DNA of 6,837 bases, taken from contig JAIRRQ010000003.1 of the NCBI GenBank assembly GCA_031255895.1, positions 1-6,837 of the forward strand, read 5' to 3'. The notes below the pieces were generated by a model. The model was not told the origin of the DNA, did no database searches, and saw only the letters and a list, made by a program, of their open reading frames with translations. Positions 1 through 6,327 of this stretch are shown in pieces (the stretch's first letter is position 1; each line of letters begins with the position of its first letter). The DNA comes from Methanocalculaceae archaeon. GTDB lineage: Archaea; Halobacteriota; Methanomicrobia; Methanomicrobiales; Methanocorpusculaceae. Position numbers and translations under genes: made by a program.

Positions 1-920
1 GGACCACAGACATCACCACGACGGATATCATTCTTTGCGATACCGCGGACGTTGAAACCAACGTTATCACCAGGCAGTGCCTGAAGAATCTCCTCGTGAT
101 GCATCTCGATGGATTTAACCTCACCCTCTACATTTGCCGGCATAAAGGAGACTTTCATTCCTTTTTTCATGACTCCAGTCTCAACACGTCCAACCGGGAC
201 AGTTCCAATACCAGATATGGTGTACACATCCTGAATTGGGAGTCGAAGCGGCTTGTCGGTTGGCATATCCGGTTGCTTGAAATCGTCAAATGCTGCAAGA
301 AGTGTCGGACCCTTGTACCATGGAGTGTTTGCGGAAGCTTTCGTAACGTTATCACCAACAAATGCGCTGATAGGAATGAACGGAGTATCATTCGGTTTAA
401 ATCCGACAGATGCAATAAGTTTGGACATTTTTTCCCTTGCTTCGTTGTACTTCTCCTCGGAGTAGTTGACAGCATCCATCTTGTTTATCGCAACAATTAT
501 TTGGTTGATACCAAGAGTTTTTGACAAGAAAACGTGTTCCTTGGTCTGTTCCATTGGACCCTCTGTTCCGGACACGACAATGATTGCTGCATCAGCCTGA
601 GATGCACCAGTTATCATATTCTTCACGAAATCACGATGACCTGGACAGTCTACAACGGTAAAAGAATATTTCGGAGTTTCGAATTTTTTGTGGGCGATAT
701 CAATGGTGATACCTCTCTCACGCTCTTCTTTGAGGGAGTCCATTACCCAGGCAAATTCAAATGTTCCCTTGCCCTTAGATTCTGCTTCCTTCTTGTATGC
801 ATCAAGAATGTGCTGCTGTACGACGCCGGTCTCAAAAAGAACACGACCGACAGTGGTGGACTTACCGTGGTCAATATGACCAATAACGGCGAGATTCATG
901 TGAGGCTTTTCTGCTGCCAT
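1..920 (-). CDS. tuf: Translation elongation factor EF-1 alpha (aEF1A/EF-Tu), 3' end cut by window edge
   Basis: This GTPase delivers aminoacyl-tRNA to the ribosomal A site in the cytoplasm. About 306 codons are visible from the ATG at 920, against roughly 425 for the full archaeal protein, so the C-terminal beta-barrel domain lies beyond position 1. The G-domain motifs are present in order: P-loop GHIDHGKST at about residues 14-22, the switch I stretch [11 protein letters not shown] at about 64-74, DCPGHRDF at about 91-98, NKMD at about 147-150, and the ISAF (SA) motif near 183. Domain 2 follows with [13 protein letters not shown]. The start is supported by GTGGAG ten bases upstream and by the typical methanogen N-terminus [17 protein letters not shown] in place of the commoner DAPGH is, from family knowledge, usual in Methanomicrobia. 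The gene has its own promoter and a structured leader. The identification is essentially certain. Confidence 0.97.
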   Translation of the reverse strand, partial: MAAEKPHMNLAVIGHIDHGKSTTVGRVLFETGVVQQHILDAYKKEAESKGKGTFEFAWVMDSLKEERERGITIDIAHKKFETPKYSFTVVDCPGHRDFVKNMITGASQADAAIIVVSGTEGPMEQTKEHVFLSKTLGINQIIVAINKMDAVNYSEEKYNEAREKMSKLIASVGFKPNDTPFIPISAFVGDNVTKASANTPWYKGPTLLAAFDDFKQPDMPTDKPLRLPIQDVYTISGIGTVPVGRVETGVMKKGMKVSFMPANVEGEVKSIEMHHEEILQALPGDNVGFNVRGIAKNDIRRGDVCG

Positions 921-930
921 AGTAATTTAT

Positions 931-936
931 CTCCAC
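931..936 (-). promoter_or_regulatory. Ribosome binding site of tuf
   Basis: On the minus strand this reads GTGGAG, complementary to the archaeal 16S 3' end. It lies ten bases upstream of the ATG at 920 and supports that start over the in-frame Met at codon 8. Confidence 0.7.
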
Positions 937-945
937 TTTGACTCA

Positions 946-996
946 TTGATAGGCATCGTGCGAGGCACGTTACCTGTCTCAATACGAGTATGACAG
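946..996 (-). promoter_or_regulatory. Structured 5' leader of tuf with overlapping hairpins
   Basis: One symmetrical stem nests TTGA(946-949)/TCAA(979-982), AGG(951-953)/CCT(973-975) and a perfect CGTGC(957-961)/GCACG(965-969) around a three-base loop. A second stem, CTGTC(974-978)/GACAG(992-996), uses some of the same bases, so the two cannot fully coexist. Both would lie within the predicted tuf transcript, upstream of its ribosome binding site. A regulatory role is inference. The pairing itself is visible in the sequence. Confidence 0.4.
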
Positions 997-1010
997 ATTT
1001 GATGTGGAAC

Positions 1011-1030
1011 CATATATAATAATCTATAAA
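1011..1030 (-). promoter_or_regulatory. Archaeal TATA promoter of tuf
   Basis: The minus strand carries TTTATAGA (1023-1030) followed by TTATATATG (1011-1019), both close to the methanogen TATA-box consensus. A start site about 25 bases downstream would fall near 985-1000 and give a leader of 65-80 bases. Which of the two boxes is used cannot be told. Confidence 0.6.
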
Positions 1031-1276
1031 CATAGACCAAAATCCCCACAAATCAGGATACAAGACATCGATAGACTAATACGGATTCGAGACCGTATTT
1101 TGAGCTATGAAAACGTTGCCGCTTAATAGGAAACAAAACGGAAAAGCAACTGTTATGTGCCAAAATAATGAGATATCAGTTCACAGCAACTGCGTTTTCT
1201 GCGCACATTGCGCTGGTATCAGGATAAATCGTCGTGTAACACCAAACCCGTACGCGCAGGCACTTCGCGGATCCAA

Positions 1277-1284
1277 GGGAGGAG
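1277..1284 (+). promoter_or_regulatory. Strong ribosome binding site of the 41-residue ORF
   Basis: The sequence GGGAGGAG contains the full GGAGG core (1278-1282), seven bases before the ATG at 1290. It is the best Shine-Dalgarno match in the window and is the main reason to place the start at 1290 rather than at the upstream in-frame ATG at 1107. Confidence 0.6.
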
Positions 1285-1289
1285 TCTCA

Positions 1290-1415
1290 ATGGATCAACA
1301 GCTCATGGAAGGCATGATGCTGTTTAATACCGCCATTGATGATGTGAACGCAACAGATATTGAATGCTCTGATGATGCCGAATACGGGTTTGCAACGTTG
1401 TCGCGCAGACGATGA
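1290..1415 (+). CDS. Possible small acidic protein, 41 residues, unknown function
   Basis: I do not recognise this product. It begins MDQQLMEGMM, is acidic in the middle (IDD, ECSDDAE) and ends in three arginines. There is no membrane segment or signal peptide. The start rests on a strong GGAGG seven bases upstream. An alternative in-frame start at 1107 would give 102 residues with a CxxCxxC cluster, but it has no ribosome binding site. The TGA stop at 1413-1415 abuts the stop of convergent cobS, the two forming the palindrome TGATCA. It is the only complete plus-strand reading frame here with real translation signals, and it lies behind two GC-rich hairpins. It could be a genuine small protein or a chance open frame. 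Confidence 0.42.
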   Translation: MDQQLMEGMMLFNTAIDDVNATDIECSDDAEYGFATLSRRR

Positions 1416-2150
1416 TCAAATCAACAGAAAGGCAAACGTAACTGCCACAACAGCACGGGCGATTTCGTTGCTTGCACCGGTAACATCACCGTTAACTCCA
1501 CCAAAGCATCTACGCGCAAGATACCACAGGACACAAAATGTCAGAAGTGTCATGGCAAATCCAGCAATCACGACTATTTTTTCAGGCATAAGAAAGATCG
1601 GAAGAGTAAGAAATATCGTGTACACAGCAAACATCCGATTTGAACGTTCGTAAATATAACTATGCATTCCCTCGTGAAATGGTTTTCCAAGAGACGAAAA
1701 GAGACCCATCATCATTTTACCAAACACCTCGCTACACAATATCGCTGATGCAATCCATAATGGTGGCAGTGAAGCAAGACATGCGAAGGTGATCAGAACA
1801 ATCATCGTCCCAAGAGCAAATGCACCTGCACCAATAGTTCGATCGGTCATTGCCGCGATTCTCTTCTCGCGACTGCCGTGTGCCATGAGACCGTCGCCCA
1901 AATCCAGCAGACCATCAAAATGATTCGCACCTGTAATGGATATCACAAGAGCTAGCGTGAACGCGGAGATCACAAGTGAATCGGAGTACCCGAAGTACCA
2001 GGCGGTGAGACCAGGCAGTGCAGAAATCGCACCAATCACATATCCTGCAATGGGGTACAACCAGCTGCGCTGCGCAAACCTATCAAAATCCACAGATTCA
2101 CCCAAAGGAAGGATCGTAGTAAACTGCAACAAGGCACGGATAGATCTCAT
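1416..2150 (-). CDS. cobS: Adenosylcobinamide-GDP ribazoletransferase (cobalamin-5'-phosphate synthase) CobS
   Basis: This integral membrane enzyme joins adenosylcobinamide-GDP to alpha-ribazole (or its phosphate) in the last steps of corrinoid assembly. Methanogens need such cofactors for methyl transfer. At 244 residues it has the usual family length. Seen in order: an N-terminal FTTILPLG (10-17), the acidic family motif HFDGLLDLGDG (77-87) followed by KRIAAMTDRTIGAGA (96-110), and the C-terminal FGGVNGDVTGASNE (216-229). Several hydrophobic segments (about 33-54, 57-75, 109-145, 174-212 and 231-244) fit a polytopic membrane protein. No ribosome binding site precedes the ATG, and the TATA-like box about 30 bases upstream implies an almost leaderless mRNA. 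No other cobalamin gene lies next to it. Its end abuts the convergent small ORF. Confidence 0.95.
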   Translation of the reverse strand: MRSIRALLQFTTILPLGESVDFDRFAQRSWLYPIAGYVIGAISALPGLTAWYFGYSDSLVISAFTLALVISITGANHFDGLLDLGDGLMAHGSREKRIAAMTDRTIGAGAFALGTMIVLITFACLASLPPLWIASAILCSEVFGKMMMGLFSSLGKPFHEGMHSYIYERSNRMFAVYTIFLTLPIFLMPEKIVVIAGFAMTLLTFCVLWYLARRCFGGVNGDVTGASNEIARAVVAVTFAFLLI

Positions 2151-2352
2151 GTCTACTATTCTTGGAATTTATATCGAATATAATAATTCCCGAAAAATTC
2201 GGAGATACGATACTGGACGATGATACAATAATTAATTATGGATTTATTCTACAATCAAGGAAGTCATCTGAAACGGAGAATCGATCCATCACATGTACCG
2301 AGCACTGAAAACACGAATGTGCAAAGATACCGATCGAAATATGATAATATCC
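2151..2352. other. AT-rich gap between cobS and the nuclease-like gene
   Basis: This stretch of about 200 bases holds the cobS promoter and a small hairpin. No T-rich terminator for the upstream nuclease-like gene stands out. The minus strand stays open for about 25-30 codons past the nuclease-like gene's stop in both other frames. Confidence 0.4.
2176..2186 (-). promoter_or_regulatory. TATA box of cobS
   Basis: On the minus strand this reads TTATTATATTC. A start site about 25 bases downstream would fall near 2155, only a few bases before the ATG at 2150. That agrees with the lack of a ribosome binding site. A short hairpin CCGAA/TTCGG (2190-2194/2198-2202) lies just upstream of the box. Confidence 0.45.
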
Positions 2353-3489
2353 TTACTTTCCCCCCCGTTCACAAAATCTCAGTATATCAAGCGTCCGATC
2401 AATCCCAAGTGTCGGCTTCACCGACTCCAGCCACAAATAAAACCCAATTCGAGATGGTGTCGGTCGTTCGTACTTGAACCCCCCTACCTTTAATGGTACC
2501 ATCTTAAAATATGTTCTCTGTTTACGTGGTTTTAGATAAATAACAGGTGATATCTCTGGAAAATCAACCGCCAGCACAACCTTCGAGTAATTCTGAGAAA
2601 GTCTCGCATAATCCAGAACATCCAACTTCACCCTCAAACCATACTCAGTAACCAAACCCTTTAGTGCCGATGGATACAAACCACCGCATATAACCTTCTT
2701 CACAATAGGCGACACGCATGGATCAGAAAAATGCTGTTCTGCCGAAAAATGATGATCTATCGCAAAATACAATCTTGAAAGCGTCTCATCGTGCAATTTC
2801 TTATAATCGAATCCCCTAATTCGCAGTGATTCGCATGTCACCAGCTTGGGATTTTTCATAGGCTGTGTCGGAAGTGTCGTTAGCCGAAGCGGTTTTAATA
2901 CAGCCTTCATCACCTCACATGGTTTCGTCCCCACATACGCATTGTCCGGATCAGCAATCAGTCGCCGCACCACTTGTGTATTTGAAATATCTACCGAAGA
3001 AAACAAGACAAATCCCACATGATCCTGCCCAAACATATAACCAAACAGATGTTTCTTATAAATAATCTCTGCTTCAAGATCTTTTAGATCCGCAGGAGAT
3101 GTCACAATTTCGCAGAACGTTACCTTGTTTTCATTGTCAAACAACAGCAGATCCACCTCAGCCAGATCTTGACCATTTCCTCGAACCCTGATATCTCCCT
3201 TTTCCGCAGAATACAACCCATTCGTTCCAAGAGTGATCTTTGTCCTGTGTCTTGGTACATCTGCACCCTTTCGCACAATCTTTGTAATCGTATTTGTCTG
3301 AGATGCAATCTTTAACAACTGCTCATAAATCAGAGACTCAAACCAGTATCCCTCAGCCGTTCGCATCAGCATAATATCTTCCGAAAACAAATTTTTACGC
3401 TCTGCTGGACGCATGTGCCGCATGGCCCGCACGGCTATTGCCCGATCAGGATGATAGCAGGTAAACTGCTTGGTGATCCACTGGAGCAT
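2353..3489 (-). CDS. Unrecognised protein with a PD-(D/E)XK nuclease-like core
   Basis: I cannot name this 378-residue family. Using the ATG at 3489, an N-terminal part with GYWFESLIYEQLL (about 47-59) resembles the first helix of PD-(D/E)XK enzymes, with Glu51. It is followed by AEVDLLLF (about 110-117, Asp113) and then, after a turn, VTFCEIVTS (about 123-131, Glu127). The position where Lys is expected after Glu-x holds Val. Lysines of the following helix (LKDL, IIYKKHLFGYMFG) might substitute, or the site may be inactive. The C-terminal half is basic and mixed alpha/beta, without a known motif. AAGGGAG five bases before the ATG favours 3489 over the TTG at 3492. It lies 46 bases behind the tRNA methyltransferase gene on the same strand, so co-transcription is likely. 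A run of seven G sits three codons before the stop. Confidence 0.85.
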   Translation of the reverse strand: MLQWITKQFTCYHPDRAIAVRAMRHMRPAERKNLFSEDIMLMRTAEGYWFESLIYEQLLKIASQTNTITKIVRKGADVPRHRTKITLGTNGLYSAEKGDIRVRGNGQDLAEVDLLLFDNENKVTFCEIVTSPADLKDLEAEIIYKKHLFGYMFGQDHVGFVLFSSVDISNTQVVRRLIADPDNAYVGTKPCEVMKAVLKPLRLTTLPTQPMKNPKLVTCESLRIRGFDYKKLHDETLSRLYFAIDHHFSAEQHFSDPCVSPIVKKVICGGLYPSALKGLVTEYGLRVKLDVLDYARLSQNYSKVVLAVDFPEISPVIYLKPRKQRTYFKMVPLKVGGFKYERPTPSRIGFYLWLESVKPTLGIDRTLDILRFCERGGK

Positions 3490-3494
3490 CAAAA

Positions 3495-3501
3495 CTCCCT
3501 T
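3495..3501 (-). promoter_or_regulatory. Ribosome binding site of the nuclease-like gene
   Basis: The minus strand reads AAGGGAG, five bases before the ATG at 3489 but only two before the TTG at 3492. It therefore selects the ATG. An eight-codon frame (MKHMQREF) starting at 3515 ends in a TGA that shares its A with this ATG. Confidence 0.6.
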
Positions 3502-3535
3502 TGCATGTGCTTCATATCAAACGTCTAAACTCTTT

Positions 3536-4489
3536 TCAGTTCAGCACTAAAATTCGTCGCGTCAAACTTCTGTGCACTCGTTGTTCATAATAACCGGAAA
3601 TTTCGAACAAATTATCTGCCAAATGTCTTATGTCACGATGTGTCACCACAACCGCTTTTCCACCTCGTTTCAGAATCCGGCGAATCTCTTTGAGTGACAT
3701 GACATACAAAAAATCAAGCGAATTTGCGCCTATTGTTGTTGATTGTCCGTAAGGAAGGTCCGTTGCAATCGCATCAAAATAACTATCGGGATACGGCATT
3801 CGTGTTGCATCTGCCCGGACAAACGCACCGTCTGGAAGATTTTTCCAACATCCTGCGAGCATTTCTAGATCATAATCACTCCCAATGGATCGAGCACCTA
3901 TCAACTCTGTCTCAAGTAGAAGCCCCCCGGTCCCACAAAACGGATCGCACAACAACCCCCCAGACCGTACATGCGTCAAGTTCACCACCGTCCTGGCCAT
4001 TAACGGCATCATCACACCAGGATGGAAAAATGCCCGTTTCTGTGGATTTCTGCATGCGTACGAACCACGATCTATTGTGTATAAAACCCGACCAAAAAAA
4101 CATCGATTATCAGTAAAGAGAGCGCGAAATTCCACCTCAGGAGACTGAAGAGATACCACCCCATGGATACTCTTTCCCATCATACGTTCCAGATCCATCT
4201 GGGGTGAATCGACCATTGCAGGATGAATCTTTCGAACTCTGCAAGAAAACGGACGATCTGCAGTTATGTCAAGTAATGCCAGAAGTTCTGCAAGAGCGTC
4301 ACCCGTTCCACCACATTCACCGATCAGTTCCATTATCACACGAGTCTGTGCGAGCCGCGTCGTCATCTCCGGATCAGGAACATCGGCAATGGCGATGCCA
4401 GTTGCAGTGCGGATAACAGTTCCCACACAACCGATCTCGGCTATAGCCAATATTGGATGCTCCCCGGAAAGTTCAAACAGCAGATTCAT
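3536..4489 (-). CDS. trmG10: tRNA (guanine-10-N2) methyltransferase, Trm11/TrmG10 type
   Basis: The enzyme uses S-adenosylmethionine to methylate the exocyclic amine of G10 in tRNA. Archaeal members can add two methyl groups. At 317 residues it matches the family length. The N-terminal part (to about 135) corresponds to the THUMP-type RNA-binding region and has diverged. The linker KRAFFHPGVMMPLMAR (151-166) is the characteristic Trm11 lead-in. Motif I, the SAM site, is CDPFCGTGGLLLE (181-193). The acidic SAM contact is in GSDYD (203-207), and the catalytic N-methyltransferase motif IV is ATDLPYGQS (242-250). The C-terminal half GGKAVVVT completes a Rossmann fold. DLPY instead of the usual DPPY is a conservative variant seen in this family. 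No ribosome binding site is visible before the ATG, so the message may be leaderless. The gene heads a probable two-gene unit with the nuclease-like protein. Confidence 0.92.
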   Translation of the reverse strand: MNLLFELSGEHPILAIAEIGCVGTVIRTATGIAIADVPDPEMTTRLAQTRVIMELIGECGGTGDALAELLALLDITADRPFSCRVRKIHPAMVDSPQMDLERMMGKSIHGVVSLQSPEVEFRALFTDNRCFFGRVLYTIDRGSYACRNPQKRAFFHPGVMMPLMARTVVNLTHVRSGGLLCDPFCGTGGLLLETELIGARSIGSDYDLEMLAGCWKNLPDGAFVRADATRMPYPDSYFDAIATDLPYGQSTTIGANSLDFLYVMSLKEIRRILKRGGKAVVVTHRDIRHLADNLFEISGYYEQRVHRSLTRRILVLN

Positions 4490-4510
4490 CCGATCTATAG
4501 ATACGCCGTT

Positions 4511-4525
4511 GAGTTACTAATAGCA
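4511..4525 (-). promoter_or_regulatory. Candidate TATA box of the tRNA methyltransferase gene
   Basis: On the minus strand the segment reads GCTATTAGTAACTC. It is centred about 28 bases before the ATG at 4489, the spacing expected for a leaderless archaeal transcript. The match to the consensus is only moderate. Confidence 0.3.
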
Positions 4526-4630
4526 TGTGGTAGACTTTGCTTTGCTCAATTGTTGTTCTTTCTCGTAGATACCATATGATACATTTCCATTCCCATGAAG
4601 ATCAGTATGTTCAGTGTACTTCGCATTTGT

Positions 4631-4650
4631 TCAAAAAATTGGAAAAATTT
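4631..4650 (-). terminator. Poly-T transcription terminator after the DUF2156 gene
   Basis: Directly after the TGA stop the minus strand carries AAATTTTTCC and then AATTTTTTGA, two T-runs of five and six. Archaeal RNA polymerase terminates at such tracts without needing a hairpin. The two runs close the GNAT/DUF2156 unit and separate it from the methyltransferase gene. Confidence 0.6.
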
Positions 4651-5586
4651 TCAAAGTACAATCTCTTCCTTTTTAATATACCACGCCTTCGCACAATGTT
4701 CCGGATGATACCGTAGTTTTGCCTCACGAAGTCCTAGCACATCCATATCAGACTCACGATTGATCCAAGTATATTCCCCACGAAGCACTTTTGCAGTTTC
4801 TTGATTGATGATTTTGTAAATACCCTTATAGCGAACAAAACTTTTTTCAAAATGAACTAGTGCAGTAGATTCATTCAACTTATCCCAGATGGCAATTGCT
4901 CCGATTGTTCCTCGTGGTTGGATACGGACTACAAGGCCATCACACCCCAATTCCCGCCAATGTGCCAGCGCGAAACGCACCGCGTTCACCTCCTCTTTCA
5001 TAATCTTATTTGCTTCGCAGTGCTTTGAAACACTCCATTCCTCGATCATCATCTGTACTTCAGGAATAATCGATTCAACTATCTTCTCAGTTATGTAGGT
5101 GTACTCGGCGTTGAACTTGTTTATCTGCCCGCGAATATTCAGGTATTTTTTCCCGTGAAGTTCGGCAAGCTCTTCGACGCGATAATAATACTCAGAAAAC
5201 CCGCGACAACTATAAACCGGTGTCTCGGGATGGGCATTTTTCATGTACCGGACATCCACCTCGTTATAAAAGTCCATCGCCATCTTTCCTCCTTCTTCCT
5301 TTGCAAGTGCCAACACATCCTCAAAGAGATTTGGTGCAGGATAACCGATAGGCGCACGAAACGTTGTCTGTTCGTCCACAGTACACGAGATGAGCAGTCG
5401 ATCATCAACAACCACAAACGAATAGTGAGCATAATTCTGCCAGCAGATCATCGTCACAAAAGAATATTCAGAATGAACCTGTGGATGATTCAGGAGTATC
5501 CTGTCAAAAATAGGCTTATCAGCAAGAGTGACAGGATGATAATCAGATTTACTGAGTGTCATGGTATCTATTTTGTCGTTTTTCAT
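4651..5586 (-). CDS. DUF2156 protein (phosphatidylglycerol lysyltransferase C-terminal-like, tandem GNAT-like fold)
   Basis: The family shares a doubled GNAT-like fold with bacterial MprF-type aminoacyl-lipid synthases and Fem transferases. The role of stand-alone archaeal members is not established. Family marks seen are SEYSFVTMICWQNY (39-52), FSEYYYRVEELAELHGKKY (130-148) running into LNIRGQINKF (149-158), and a C-terminal block from HFEKSFVRYKGIYKIIN (245-261) to INRESDMDVLGLREAKLRYHP (275-295). At 311 residues it matches family length, and no transmembrane segment is present, so it lacks the MprF flippase domain. The gene overlaps the upstream GNAT gene by 38 bases if the ATG at 5586 is used. 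The in-frame ATG at 5563 (start MTLSKSDYHPV) fits typical family N-termini better and leaves a 15-base overlap. Neither start has a clear ribosome binding site, which suggests translational coupling. Confidence 0.88.
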   Translation of the reverse strand: MKNDKIDTMTLSKSDYHPVTLADKPIFDRILLNHPQVHSEYSFVTMICWQNYAHYSFVVVDDRLLISCTVDEQTTFRAPIGYPAPNLFEDVLALAKEEGGKMAMDFYNEVDVRYMKNAHPETPVYSCRGFSEYYYRVEELAELHGKKYLNIRGQINKFNAEYTYITEKIVESIIPEVQMMIEEWSVSKHCEANKIMKEEVNAVRFALAHWRELGCDGLVVRIQPRGTIGAIAIWDKLNESTALVHFEKSFVRYKGIYKIINQETAKVLRGEYTWINRESDMDVLGLREAKLRYHPEHCAKAWYIKKEEIVL

Positions 5587-6043
5587 CGAGATTCATCGGG
5601 ATATAGTTTTTCATGGGAGAGAAACCCGCACGTATATAGATGTTCTCCATTCCAGGAACCGAAATGAGACCCATCCAGGAAAGACCAAGTGCCAAACCAA
5701 GGCTGCGAAGCAGGGTAGCGATCACCGTCCCAATCCCGTTCTCCCGATAGTCATGATGAACAACAACATCCTGAATATAGCCATCAGAAAAACCATCAGC
5801 GATGATTCTGCCCATCCCAACTGCACAATCCGTATCAATATCAAGAGCAATAATAAAAAGAAAACTGCCGCGTATCAAGAGGGGGATATTTTGCGGATTC
5901 GAGCCCAACTCCCACCATCCACCCGCGCGGTAAAGAGCAATGATTTCTGATTCATCCCAGCTCCCAATCACTCGATAAGAAATTTTTTCGTGCTTTTTTT
6001 TCTGATTACCCTGTTCAAATGAATAATATATCTCTATCACCAT
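5549..6043 (-). CDS. GNAT-family N-acetyltransferase
   Basis: This should be a cytoplasmic acyl-CoA-dependent acyltransferase of unknown substrate. At 164 residues it is a single GNAT domain. Strand beta-1 ISYRVIGSW (21-29) follows a basic, Lys-rich head (residues 14-20). ALYRAGGWWE (36-45) resembles the LY-x-x-x-GW signature of small GNATs. Motif A comprises IQDVVVHHDYR (90-100) and the acetyl-CoA pyrophosphate loop RENGIGT (100-106). The C-terminal strand and helix include NIYIRAGF (134-141). The ATG at 6043 is the only reasonable start, and it has no clear ribosome binding site. A TATA box lies about 40 bases upstream. The 3' end overlaps the DUF2156 gene, so the two are made from one message and may act on the same target. 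That shared role is inference. Confidence 0.88.
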   Translation of the reverse strand: MVIEIYYSFEQGNQKKKHEKISYRVIGSWDESEIIALYRAGGWWELGSNPQNIPLLIRGSFLFIIALDIDTDCAVGMGRIIADGFSDGYIQDVVVHHDYRENGIGTVIATLLRSLGLALGLSWMGLISVPGMENIYIRAGFSPMKNYIPMNLDEKRQNRYHDTQ

Positions 6044-6056
6044 GAATCATCATTTA

Positions 6057-6074
6057 TTTCTCATTTTTCTCATT
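6057..6074. repeat. Tandem 9-base repeat in the GNAT promoter region
   Basis: TTTCTCATT occurs twice back to back (6057-6065 and 6066-6074), read AATGAGAAA on the minus strand. It lies between the TATA box and the start codon, around the predicted transcription start. It could be a regulator-binding site or simple slippage. Confidence 0.5.
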
Positions 6075-6078
6075 TATT

Positions 6079-6088
6079 ATTATATTAA
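6079..6088 (-). promoter_or_regulatory. TATA box of the GNAT/DUF2156 operon
   Basis: On the minus strand the segment reads TTAATATAAT. It would place transcription start near 6058 and give a leader of about 15 bases before the ATG at 6043. It is the best promoter-like element in this AT-rich stretch, although AT-richness raises the chance of false matches. Confidence 0.5.
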
Positions 6089-6327
6089 CAATATTAATGT
6101 CAGGACATCATGATGGTGATTATTGCTTGTCACTAAATTTTTTCAGTAGAGTCAGATACTGAATTAGATGGTAATTCACCTCAATCCATTGTTCCGCAGC
6201 TTTTTAGTCAATTCATGAGACACAGAGGAGTTTTTCAACAATTTCAATTCGTGCAAATATACCGCAAAATGGATTTAAACCCCGTTCAAATCTTCAACAG
6301 TATTTTGACCTCACATCCATCATATTT

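Larger units (their letters stand above)
937..1289. other. Stretch without a certain gene between tuf and the small ORF
   Basis: Besides the tuf leader and promoter, this stretch holds a 7-base-pair hairpin, AATACGG(1078-1084)/CCGTATT(1093-1099), followed by four T on the plus strand. It also holds two GC-rich hairpins just upstream of the small ORF: GCGCA(1201-1205)/TGCGC(1209-1213) and CGCG(1253-1256)/CGCG(1266-1269). The plus strand is open from an ATG at 1107 into the small ORF. That extension has four cysteines (residues 18, 29, 32, 35, the last three as CxxCxxC) but no visible ribosome binding site. No tRNA or recognisable riboswitch was seen. Confidence 0.5.

Noticed and set aside
96..941. 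Plus-strand open frames opposite tuf
   Set aside because: They are antisense shadows of the EF-1 alpha gene, whose conserved motifs on the minus strand are unmistakable.
1078..1103. Hairpin AATACGG/CCGTATT followed by TTTT as an intrinsic terminator
   Set aside because: No plus-strand gene ends upstream of it. The only upstream gene, tuf, is transcribed away from it.
1334..1375. C/D-box small RNA, from two TGATGA elements and a CTGA
   Set aside because: The boxes are about 27 bases apart and CTGA overlaps the second TGATGA. The normal 12-base guide spacing is missing, and the GATGAT repeats are explained by Asp codons in the small ORF.
3724..4416. Several plus-strand open frames opposite the tRNA methyltransferase gene
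   Set aside because: They have no ribosome binding sites or recognisable motifs and lie wholly within the well-supported minus-strand gene.
6120..6206. Minus-strand open stretch of 28 codons (AEQWIEVNYHLIQYLTLLKK) that looks protein-like
   Set aside because: It has no start codon, is bounded by stops and is too short to match any family from memory. It may be a scrap of another gene, but that cannot be supported.
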